Shown here piece after piece: positions 21,655-32,023 of a stretch of DNA of 64,000 nucleotides. Position 1 is the first letter of the stretch. Each line of letters begins with the position of its first letter. This DNA is from Mytilus edulis (taxonomy: Eukaryota > Mollusca > Bivalvia > Mytilida > Mytilidae), in assembly GCF_963676685.1 (NCBI RefSeq), contig NC_092354.1:16808746-16872745 (forward strand), in the 5' to 3' direction. Below the pieces are notes generated by a model. It was not told the origin of the DNA. It searched no databases and saw only the letters and a list, made by a program, of their open reading frames with translations. A program made the position numbers and the translations under genes.

Positions 21655-24010
21655 GCAAAGGTCAAAATCTAGAACGTCAATTTGACCTTGACCTCAATTT
21701 TGAGGTCATAGGTCAGTGATCTCAATTCAAAAGACCCAAGGTCAATCACTTGTATGGTTGTGGAGAAATACTGATTTCAAATACAAAAGGGGAGAAAACT
21801 CCTATAAGGATTAACCAAAACTCTTCGACTTAAATAGGTTGAAGTTGCGCCTTTTTGTGAACAGTTATTTGACAAACACATCATATCATTGGAATAACGA
21901 TAACAAGCAAAGTTTAAATTTATTATATGACCTTGACCTTTTGACCTTGACCTCAATTTCCTTCAAATGGACCAAGGACTTCATATCAAAAGACTGTAGG
22001 CCACTACGACTTATAACGTATGAATTTATCCAACAAATCGCCTATCGTAAATTTTCAAAGGGAAATAACTCCCATAAGATGTCTTCTGATCACTCAAGTC
22101 AAAATAAACCAAATCATTCTTGAGAGTAGACGAACAATTTGGTGAAAACAGTTTGTTAAAATCTTTTACGGTTTTAAAGATACATGTATAGGGTGCTATA
22201 AACAGTTTCGTATAAAAAAAACTAGGGGTTATTCCCCAACTAAAAATAACCATGGAGGGAAACCCCTGTTTATTTACTCAATTGGTGAAAAAGTATCATG
22301 TTTTTTGTATTTGATTGTAAAAATTAGTTAATTAGCTTTGAATTAAAACAGGTTGAATGATTGAAATAATTTTAAAAATTATATTAACTTTACATGTTTT
22401 GAGGGGAGACAACACTGTAAACATCCTGATTTTTTGGCAGTGAAAATTGAAAACTTATTTGCAGCCACTGTAGCTCTTTTCGGAGCAGGAAACCGTACCC
22501 TGAAACAAGATTTTTTTGAAAGGCCAGGTAAAAACCTACAAATTTCATACAGTTTTGATTATGTAAAATGTGCATGGATCATGTCTTCATGGGTGTGCAC
22601 ATGACCTGGTTTCAAGTTTTTTATGTTCAAATTAGACCTTTTTTCCCCCATGTTCATTGGATGGAATATTTTTAATATATTAAAAGTACACATTATTTTT
22701 ATTTCATAATAAACTAGAGAACATTCTGATTCCAGTGATATCTAGTTTTATACAAGTATCTTTATTAATCAGTCCACCACTAAGGGTCACTTATGCATGG
22801 TCCCTCAAAATGTGACGTCATAGAAAAAAACTGTTGATTGCACCCATAGCGATAACAAGAAAAGGGGGACGGGGGAGATAACTCCCATAAGAATAAGTGT
22901 TCGGTCACACAGGGTGAGTTTTGAAATCCCCATTTAATACTGTACAACATCATCGGCCAAAAATCCATTCGATATGTTGTAAGACAAAAAAGCATCTCAG
23001 ACGGCAGAAGAAAAAAACAAAATTAATAAGAATTAAAAAACCAATTGTTCAGAGAACCATTGATGGTCTTTCACCAGTAATTATTTTTTTATATGAAAAT
23101 ATTAAAATTTGGTTTTAAATGTCAATTTCAGCGTCAAACGACAACTTATTGTACGCTGATTCCAAAAATATAAGGTTTATATGCAAAAAGATATAAATAA
23201 GGGAGATAATTTTCTACTTCCGGTTCAAAATATGTTACTTCCGGTACTGTCTTATAGATAACTTGACGCTGATTCCAAAAATATATGGTTTTACATACTT
23301 TTACAATAATTTATTACAAAAGTTAGCTACTTCCGGTTTGCAAAAGGTCACTTCCGGTTAGATTTTTCAACGTCATATTGCTTGCAACCTAATGCAAAAA
23401 GTCTAATAACTTTAACATGAATACATATGAGATAAAAGCAAAGGTCAAAATCTTGAATGTTAAATTAACATATGACCTTGAGCTCAATTTCAAGGTCATA
23501 AACCAAGGACCTCAAATCAAAAGACTCTAGGTCTTTACTTTATATTGTTAATGAGTTATATCACCATATGACTGATATTAAATATAAAAGGGGGGAAAAC
23601 TAACATCAAATGTTAAGTACCCTTTTGACTAAAATTAATTTGTAACTACATATCGCGACTAACAATTGTGTGAAAATATTTTGTTGATATCTTATAAGAT
23701 TTCTGAAAATGAGCGATAACAAGCCAAAGTCAAAATTTTGAAAATGACCTTGACCTTTGACCTTGACCTCATTTTCGTTTTTTTGAACCGAGGACCTCAA
23801 ATCAAAAGACCCTAGGCCTATGTCACTTATCGTTTACCAGTTAGAAATGCAAATCAGTTATATCATATACAAAAGGGGGGATAACTCTCATATGGAGTCT
23901 CCGGATAGCTTCGACCAAAATTATTCATTTCATCCTGAGGATATAACGAGCAATTTGGTAAAATAAATTTGTCGGTTTCTTATACGGTTGCGACATATAA
24001 GTGATAACAA
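21655..24010 (+). repeat. Repeat cluster with TGACCTTGACCTC motifs
   Basis: Four diverged copies of a unit carrying TGACCTTGACCTCAATTT, AATCAAAAGACCCTAGG-like text and GGGGAGATAACTCCCATA. The AAAAGAC anchor occurs at about 21729, 21989, 23519 and 23806. Several copies contain TGACCTTGA, the reverse of TCAAGGTCA, a known ERR/NR5A-type nuclear-receptor site; function is inference only. The short open frames are incidental. Confidence 0.6.
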
Positions 24011-24019
24011 GAAAAACAG

Positions 24020-25005
24020 TGTTCGGGGAGATAACTCTTACATGGAAAAGATTTTGTTATGCGGTGTCAGTTTCAAAAGCGTATTAACTCTTTGGTATCA
24101 TATACAAAATATCTAAGTGACATCTTGTGAAACAAAAAGTTAGCGAAGGAAAGAAAATTAGGCGGAAGAAAAAAAATAATAATCAGAAGAAAACCAATAG
24201 ACCTCAAAAAAACAAAAGGTCTTTCCACGAAAAAATAGCTCCCTAAATATTTAAGTACAGACAAATTTTCATTAGTAAATAACCAAACAAATTTTGCCTC
24301 ATTTAAAAGATATGTAAAATTAGGACAGATATATACAGTTTATCTCCTTGAAAAATATCTCCCGCTCATTTTTGTATGCTGGACAACTAGTAATAAAATG
24401 TTGTTCAGCTTCAACCAGATTTAGAGTACATTTCTTATAAAGCCTTTGGTCTCTTTCTATATATAAAGTTTTATATCTGTCTCTTTCTATTTTGAGATCG
24501 TGTGCACTGTTTCAGATTTTACATGTGGCACTTCTCAATTGAAAATTGTTGAAAGGTAGATACATTTCTTTTAAGTTTGAAATAGGTATCTAATTTACTA
24601 CTCTTTGTATCTGTTCTTTTTGTGTTCCAAAATTTTACAAAACTATCACAAAGTTTTTGCTTAACTGACATGATAAAAAGGTTTATGAATTATGAATAGT
24701 CAGCTTTTTAAAAATGTAATGTATGGATGAATTCCAGAATTCAATATTTTTATTAAACATGTTTTTGTTACACATATAGGTATCATACAGTAAACCATCT
24801 TTCCTATTTTTTATTTATTCTAAACCAATATTTTATGTACTTATAGTGACTTTTTGTTTTTGGGACGTATATAAGTATCCGTCCACGTCCACGCTGTGTT
24901 TTTGGTAGATGTATTTTTATTTGTATCCATCCGATGAGTTAAGCATTTTTCAACTGATTTTTTATACCTTATTCTTATATTTTACTGTTACACCACTGTC
25001 CGAGG
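24020..25005. other. No gene seen
   Basis: AT-rich DNA without a supported feature. Confidence 0.4.
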
Positions 25006-25009
25006 TTAA

Positions 25010-25330
25010 AAGGAGACATGAGCGCTCACAAACATGTTTAACCTAGCCTCCTTCTTTATGTGTCTGACCTAAGTTAGACGCCTGCTATTCAGTGGTTGTC
25101 GTTGGTTCATGTCTATATCATATTTTTATTTTGTAAATTGTTTTGACTGTGTATAAATAAGACCGTTGGTGTATCGCAGTTGAATTGTTTAATATTTTCA
25201 TGTCGGGGCCTTTTATAGCCGACCATACGGTATGCCGTTTTTTCTCATTGTTGAAGACCGTATGTTTGCCTAGCATATTGCATGCAACCACTTCATTTGA
25301 ACTTTGGTGGATAGTTGTCTCATTAAAAAC
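25010..25330 (+). repeat. Dispersed repeat (GTCTCATT-edged family)
   Basis: CACAAACATGTTTAACC, TTCAGTGGTTGTCGTTGG and CTTTTATAGCCGACCATACG, ending GGTGGATAGTTGTCTCATT. It combines motifs of the element at 40621 (5' half) and of the copy at 8780 (3' half), suggesting that the two families share a common ancestor. Confidence 0.65.
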
Positions 25331-25331
25331 A

Positions 25332-26265
25332 AGAGGCTGTCACAACGACAGCAAACCGGATTTATTAATATTTATTTGTGTCACAATATCACAAGAAACC
25401 TTACTGATGAATGGTGAAAATGAAAATCGTCAATGTCAAATTTGACCTCCATTTTGTCATCAGTATCAACATATTAAAATTTGAAAAGCTTAGATTGAAT
25501 GGTTCATGAGTAAATGCAACAACGTGAATGGAAACACCATTTTACGATCTTTCAAGAACCATAAAAAGTAAAAGTCAAAATCGTCATTATTGAACTTGAC
25601 CTCTTTTTTGTCATCAGTAACAACATATAAAAATTTCAAAAGCTTTGGTTGAATGGTTCATTAAAAAATGCACGGACACGACTAGAAACACCATTTTTCA
25701 ATCTTTCAAGAACCATAACTCCTGAACGGTAAAAGTCAAAATCGTCATTATTGAACTTGACCTCCATTTTGTCATCAGTAACAACATATTAAAATTTGGG
25801 AAGCATTGGTAGAACATTTCATGCGTAAATGCACGGACACGACTGGAAACTCCATTTTTCAATCTTTCAAGAACCATAACTCCTGAACAGTAAAAGTCAA
25901 AATCGTCATTATTGAACTTGACCTCCATTTTGTCATAAGTAACAACATATTAAAATTTGGGAAGCTTTGGTAGAACAGTTCATGCGTAAATGCACGGACA
26001 CGACTGGAAACTCCATTTTTCAATCTTTCAAGAACTATAACTCCTGAATGGTAAAAGTCAAAATCGCCCGATTATTGAACTTGACCTTCATTTAGTTGTC
26101 AGTAACAACATATTACAATCTTAAAAGCTTTGGTTGAACGGTTCATGAGTTAATGCACGGACAACATTTGATTGCAACCCGCCCGCCCGACTGCCCGACC
26201 GCCCGGCCGCCCGCCGTACATCCCCAAATCAATAACCGACATTTTTGTCACAAAAATCCGGTTAA
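25332..26265 (+). repeat. Dispersed element with internal 162-bp tandem repeats
   Basis: Opens GAGGCTGTCACAACGACAGC, then AAACCGGATTTA; closes with a (CCCG/CCGC)-rich tract and CACAAAAATCCGGTTAATA, inverted relative to the start. Inside, the string TTCAAGAACCATA recurs at 25551, 25704, 25866 and 26027 (periods 153-162), with TTGAACTTGACCTCCATTTT in each unit. The layout resembles other mollusc repeats with a core array and a CG-rich end. Confidence 0.7.
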
Positions 26266-26344
26266 TAAAACCATGTCTCTTTATTTTTATATTAACACCA
26301 TTGAGATCTTAATGATTTTAATGATCGCAAAAACTTTATAAACT

Positions 26345-26500
26345 TGAGATCACCCCCGTTTTTTGTGGTGTTCGTGTTGCTCAGTCTTAAGTTTTCTTTC
26401 TTGTTTCGTCTATTGTGGTTTTTCGTGTTTTGATATGGCGTTGTCAGGTTGTTTTCGACTTATGAGTCTGATCCCTTTGATATCTTTCACATCGTTGCCA
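26345..26500 (+). repeat. Fragment of dispersed repeat (TGATATGGCGTTGTCAGG)
   Basis: GGTGTTCGTGTTGCTCAG, TGATATGGCGTTGTCAGG and ATGAGTCTGATCCCTTTGAT: same family as 7890-8165. Confidence 0.55.
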
Positions 26501-26525
26501 ATATAATGGAATTTGATGCAACAAG

Positions 26526-26735
26526 TGAGAGGTTTAGCTAGCTATAAACCAGGTACAATCCACCATTTTCTACAAAATAAAATGCCTATATCAAGTCAGG
26601 AATATGACAGTTGTTGTCCATTCGTTTCATGTGTTTGAGCTTTTGATTTTGCCATTTGCTTAGGGACTTTCCTTTCTGAATTTTCCTCGGAGACTCAGTT
26701 CAGTATTTTTGTGATTTTACTTTTCACCTCTTTTT
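26526..26735 (+). repeat. Dispersed repeat (CAAGTCAGGAATATGACAG)
   Basis: GAGAGGTTTAGCTAGCTATA, TACAATCCACCATTTTCTAC, CAAGTCAGGAATATGACAG and GACTTTCCTTTCTGAATTTT. An inverted copy is at 60200-60390 and a fragment at 12906-13035. Confidence 0.7.
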
Positions 26736-26739
26736 AAAT

Positions 26740-27950
26740 AAATTTATATACAATTAACTAATAATTCATAAAATATTCTTTTTATTCATGAAATCGATTA
26801 GTATATGGATTTTAAAAAAAAATAGTAAAAGTTAACAATACATTAAATATTCAGTTAATATATTGAGTCGTTATTACAAATAATTAAACTTCATACACTC
26901 GAAATTTTCAGGCTATATCAATTCGGAACAGTGTAAAGTATTGTACATACCGGACACTTTTTAAGAGGTGTATAAAGTAAACTGTAACGTTCCTGCAATA
27001 ATCCAAACAACTTGATAAGGCATTCGTAAATTTGATAAACTTTGTTTTTTTTATAAGTAAAATAAAGGTTAATCTACCTAGGAGCGGCTATTACGATATT
27101 TCGTTGGCTGCCCAAAACTTGTACACTCATTGGCAACATGACGTCATTTTTGACAAATCGATTTTCACAACTAAGTTGTCTTTAAAAAGTTGGTTAAATA
27201 CAATTAAAAATATATGTAATCTTCTTGTAAAGACAACTAAATTATGAAACATTAATTCATCATAAAAATCCTTTATCTATTTGCTTTTATGACAAATTGA
27301 TATATGACAAAGCGTTATCAAAATATATGCCGATAATTTTGTATTTATTTTATTTTTTTTGCATTTTTTTCTTCTTTTTTGAATTGTCTTCATAATAATA
27401 ATCTAACATAAACATCATCATAAAATCTCCTGTAAGTAAAAAAACACCCAACAGTGCTTAGTAACAACATTTTACACAATTAAATATATCATACGCAAAC
27501 GTAACAGTTACACATAATTTCAATCTAATAAATAAATAGCTTTATTTCTTATGCAGCAAAAATACTGCAATTTGATTGGTGAATTACCCCGGTGTAAATA
27601 ACATCCCACCCTGGTTCACCCGGGGATAAATAATTTCAGATTTTTTTTTTTGCCAAGATAAAGATTAAAAAAAAAACAAAATAAAAAAAAAAAACAAAAT
27701 AAATAAATAATCAAAATTAAATGTTAAAAAATTTAAGAAAATTTAAAAAATATTTAAAAAAAAAATTTTCCCGGAAAACTCAAAGAACACCAATTTTTTT
27801 CTGATTTTTTCCAAAAATTAAGTAAAAAGTATTTTACAATGCGCAGCAACATGGACATTGAAAAAATGTTACACTGTAAATTTTTCATTACCATTTTTTT
27901 CAATTTTACATCCTGGTTTCAAAATGAGTAAAGGAATTGTTCATAAGAAA
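26740..27950. other. No gene seen; very AT-rich
   Basis: Long A- and T-rich runs, especially 27650-27780. Includes CCCCGGTGTAAATAA and CCCGGGGATAAATAA near 27590-27630. No coding signal. Confidence 0.5.
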
Positions 27951-27957
27951 TAAATTC

Positions 27958-28097
27958 GTTATCTTGGTGTAATCAGGGGTGTACGGAATTTTACACCGTT
28001 GTTGAAAATTCATACACCCATTCGGCTGCGCCTCAGGGTGTATGAATTTTCAACAACGGTGTAAAATTCTGTACACCCCTGATTACACCAAGATAAC
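27958..28097. repeat. 140-bp near-perfect palindrome
   Basis: Arms of 62 bp (27958-28019 and 28036-28097) with one mismatch (GTACGGAATT against GTACAGAATT read on the same strand) and a 16-base loop. The arms include GTGTAATCAGGGGTGTAC and TTGTTGAAAATTCATACACC. The low divergence between arms implies a recent origin or arm-to-arm correction. No direct repeat is evident at the ends, so I leave it as a repeat. Confidence 0.9.
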
Positions 28098-28234
28098 TAA
28101 TAGTATTGCAACCATACAAAGTTCCATTTTCAAAACTGCAACATAAATATTCGTCACTTGCAATTGTTACTGTGATGGTATATATATTCTTTAAAAAAAC
28201 ACAAAATCTAAGAAACTTTTTTGGTCTGTCATTT

Positions 28235-28300
28235 TTGCTCGGACTCACCAGTGACGTTCGAATAAAAAAAAAGTTAAAAGGGCCAAGTGAAGTACCCATT
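28235..28300 (-). repeat. Decayed relic of the hammerhead-containing repeat
   Basis: CGGACTCACCAGTGACGTTC followed by GTTAAAAGGGCCAAGTGAAG corresponds to the flank of the copies at 10341 and 47772, but the catalytic core is lost. Confidence 0.4.
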
Positions 28301-28408
28301 GGGTATACCATCTATTTATCTACCAAACATGGTAAATATATAAAATGTTAAATGTTATAATACATTAAAATGATAACAGGAAATTCTATAAAAAATACTG
28401 AAAAGTAC

Positions 28409-28468
28409 CAAATCGGCAATCCTCGGGTGAATCCGTTACTAACGGAATCGGCCGAGTTGTTACGAATG
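28409..28468 (+). mobile_element. Ultra-short palindromic element, copy 2 (60 bp)
   Basis: Begins CAAATCGGCAATCCTCGG, ends GAGTTGTTACGAATG, with the inner hairpin GAATCCGTTA/TAACGGAATC. It is flanked by an exact 10-bp direct repeat TGAAAAGTAC (28399-28408; 28469-28478). Same family as 7036-7113, with a shorter central loop. Confidence 0.8.
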
Positions 28469-28712
28469 TGAAAAGTACAACAACCACACGAACAGTGACA
28501 GAATGCTTCAAAAAAAATAAACAAGGAATAAAAAAACACAAAAAACAAACCAACAAAATTGACATACAAACAATGAAACACAAACATCAACTGATAGGCT
28601 GATTTAAAAGAATATTTGGTTGCGTTTAACAAGTCTTTATTACACGGAACAAAATAAGCTAAAAATATTAATAGGTCATGGAGCTCCCTTTCGAGATATA
28701 TGACTTTTATAA

Positions 28713-29159
28713 TATGGCGGGAAAAAGCTGACTCGGACTTTTATCTTAGATTTGCTTGGTATTATTTGGGTCTCAACTCATTTTCAAATTAAAAAAAACT
28801 ACTTAAATTTTGCAAATGACCCTTTAGAGCTATTAAGTCTTATAAGAAAAGATAAAAGGGTGTTATGGGGCAATCTATTTTACATTGTATTGTATGGAAA
28901 AATACAAGGAATCCGAACATTTGACACAAATTCCAAAACCTCACCTAAGTACATACTTAAGCTATCAAGACCAATAGCCGTTAAATTAAAACAGACATCA
29001 AAAACCCAAGTCCAAATACCAGCAGGACCAATCATTGACCATCCAGTACAATGTGATTTGAAAAACAGTCAAAATGTGATCGGTACTATATCATATGAGA
29101 ACGGTCTGGAAAAGGAGAGTGGACTCGATTTTATTTCTTTATTCTGTAGCATTTTATAG
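28713..29159 (+). other. Unassigned open frame, possible decayed coding fragment
   Basis: An open frame of roughly 145 codons with no internal Met, so not a self-contained gene. The composition from about 28800 is protein-like (segments NDPLELLSLIRKDKR, GNLFYIVLYGKIQG, IPAGPIIDHPVQC) rather than low-complexity. I do not recognise the family. It may be a gene or transposon-ORF relic. It ends where the TTCTTTAT-type dispersed sequence begins. Confidence 0.3.
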
Positions 29160-29290
29160 CTTTTTATCTTTTCTTTATATATTTTATCCATTATTTTTCG
29201 ATTCGCTTCATTTTATTGCCCCCATTCTTCTCTATCCTCATTTTTTTCTAATTGAAACACATATCCCATATTTTGAAAATGTTTTATTGC
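29160..29290 (+). repeat. TTCTCTATTCTTTAT-type pyrimidine-rich dispersed repeat
   Basis: T-rich text such as CCATTATTTTTCGATTCGC and CCCCCATTCTTCTCTATCC. Similar stretches are at 49905-50160 and 63215-63260, and in inverse orientation at 30895-30960 and 45840-45910. Confidence 0.45.
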
Positions 29291-29299
29291 CTTAAAAGA

Positions 29300-30600
29300 T
29301 CAATCTCTATCGGAAATGACTTTTCCTAAGTTAAAAAATAATAAACATAAGTATATTCAAGGACGTGTATATGAATATATATTTATTGGTCGCAGCGCAT
29401 ATTAATAAAATCAGGCTAGTACATTTAAAAATTATTCTTCTAATGAATTGTTGACACCTGTATAAAGACAGTGCGATATTTATTGGTATTTCCCCTGGAG
29501 GCGTGATTTATTATAATATAAAAATCATTATTTCTCAAATCATCGGACAATTGGGACATAGATTCTGACATACTGACATAAATGGGAAATCACCGACAAT
29601 AAATATTATAATTCCAATATCATAAACGAAAAATCTGCATGTAACAGTCCGTCCGTTAAAGAAAAAAGGGGGTGATCAGACAGTCTTGTGTGTTAACCAC
29701 CATACTTTCTTATCTTTAATTGGCCTAATAATCTTATATGTAGACTAGTTTTATTTTATTAACTTAATGTATCATCAGGCGTATATGTAGCAGTGTACTA
29801 AGTTAATACAATAAAGATAATATTACATTCACCATTGTTAAGGTTCATGTAAAATTACTTTCGTTTTAAAAAGTTAATGCAATATTTTTTATAATTTATC
29901 ATTTAAGAATTAAAACCAAAAACCAAGTCTAAATTACTCGCAATGATATGGAATACAAAAGGAATTCAATTTTTCCCAATATGTGACCCTAAATCAACAA
30001 ATACTATATACGTATGAAATAAGACATTTAAAGAAAATTTCACGTTTGTTGTTTATTCATAAACATGGATAAATTATGTATATTTAAAATCAATAACCCT
30101 ATGATGTACAAAATCTCGATAACTTTCACATAGTTGGCTTGTCGTTCAATGTCAGAGGTTGCTGTACCAAAAATCGTTTCACGGAGACATTTATTGCGTT
30201 TACAGTAGAGCAAACACGACCTCCGAAATATCAAAATTGAGATCATGTTTAAACGCATGTGAAACACCGATAATTGGAGTTAAAAAACATGAATTCCGAA
30301 AAGTAGTAAAGACAAAAAATTGGGACAAAAAACTTTAAAAAAAAAAAACAATGTTAGAGAAACTATAAATCTTACGCATAAGCACAACGGCACGAATACA
30401 GTTATCTCAAGCATAATTTAGAAGCAACAAAGCAGCTTTTCAAAGACTTCATGCATTTTCTGCGTATATAAAATATTAGGATAGCACAATGAAGCCTTCG
30501 TTTAAAATTCATTTGATTTTTCAAACAAATATCATAGTGCGACAAAATAAACAAAAAATCATAGGAAAATATTTTAAAGGAAAGAAATTTGCTCCAATAT
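29300..30600. other. No gene seen
   Basis: AT-rich; no repeat family or coding signal recognised. Confidence 0.4.
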
Positions 30601-30607
30601 TTCTCAG

Positions 30608-30843
30608 GCCAAATAAAAAAGTATGTGTGGTTCCAGTTACATCTGATTTTTTTTTAGGGTAGGTAGGTAGGGATTTTTGTTTGTTTTATGTTTTTTTTTT
30701 AAATTGAGTCTATGGGAGCAGCATTCTGACTTTAACAGTGCTTAATGAAAAATGACAATAAAATCATTAGGGTAGGCTATTTTTAAGCCGAAAAAGTAGG
30801 ATAGGTAGGGTAACTGGAACCACACATATATTTTTATTTGGCC
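30608..30843. mobile_element. GGCCAAATAAAAA MITE (236 bp)
   Basis: Terminal inverted repeats of 34 bp with about two mismatches, starting GGCCAAATAAAAA and including TATGTGTGGTTCCAGTTAC. TCA occurs directly outside both ends (30605-30607 and 30844-30846), consistent with a 3-bp target duplication. The interior includes GGGTAGGTAGG and the inverted partner AGGTAGGGTAAC. Single copy here. Confidence 0.8.
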
Positions 30844-31116
30844 TCATTAAATAGAGAAAATTGGCTAAAAAATGTCAAAATAGAGAACAACTGAGTGCTA
30901 ATATAAACAGAATAGAGAATAACAATAAACCAATAAAAAGAAAAGAGAAAACGGCACGAAAAATTAAAGTATACAGAAGGAAGGACCCCACCCATACCTT
31001 CTTCAATTCTTATTGACAGAATCTGAATGTCCGCTACATAGTGTTGATACAAAACTTTAACTTAAAAGTAAGCGACAATTGAATGAAAGACAAACTGACA
31101 GACATACAAATCCCTT

Positions 31117-31382
31117 TAGGCAGCCACAATTTGATTTTTATGGGCGGAGGCTAGGATGAAATTGAAAAAAGGCAGAACAGGAGTTTTTAGCAGGATGAAC
31201 AACTTGCAAATAAAAAAGATGATGACAAATGAAATAAAAAAAAAGTCAAGACAAACTAATAAAAAAAAAAGACATGATCGAATAGAATGAAAAATAAAAA
31301 GGCAGGAAAAAGATTATAACCAAAAAAAACTGGACAAAATTTTTCATCCTGGCCCCCAATAAAAATTAAATGGTAGCCGCTT
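31117..31382. mobile_element. GCTACCATTTGATTTTTATGGG-ended element, diverged copy
   Basis: Left CACAATTTGATTTTTATGGG then CTAGGATGAAATT; right TTTTCATCCTGGCCCCCAAT then AAAATTAAATGGTAGC. The interior is a purine-rich series of AAAAAGNCAGGA-type units. Other copies: 50410-50690 (long) and 39850-39980 (internally deleted). Confidence 0.7.
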
Positions 31383-32023
31383 TTACAAATCTGACAACTC
31401 ATTTAAACTTAATGCGATAAGCATATCAAAATGGCACCAAAATTTGCCTCAAAAGAAAATTATTCAAAATATTCCAAGTCACAAGATATAAAGATTAGTT
31501 TTGAATGACATGTGATATTTTATGAATGACTATCGACCATCAGGCAACAAATAAACTCATGGTACTAAATTATTATTCTTGACATCTTCACAATAACGAT
31601 GTCAAAATTGAAAAGTAAACATGCATTAGATTATGATAATATACATAAAACATATCTTTCCATTTATGGCTACATCGTACAAAAAATATTATCACAGCTT
31701 CGAAACAACGTTAATACTAACAAATAAGAGACAGTAAGTTTGGTACTTGAATCACTGGTTAATGTTTGTGATAACCGGAAGTGCTAACATGGTTACGGCA
31801 TGATGTTCACAGTACGTTTTTCCACGATTTCCGGGACATTGACCCTCAGTCTTACCCTAAATTTTCCCCGAGTCACACCATCTCCGACGTTAGCAAACAC
31901 GTATTGAACACTTCTTTTAACATTCGTAATTATATCAATCAAATGCCCAACAATAATAATTTCAGCCCAAACGTCGGAGTGATTCGGATGATATTTCATT
32001 CGGAATATTTCCTAGCACGTATC

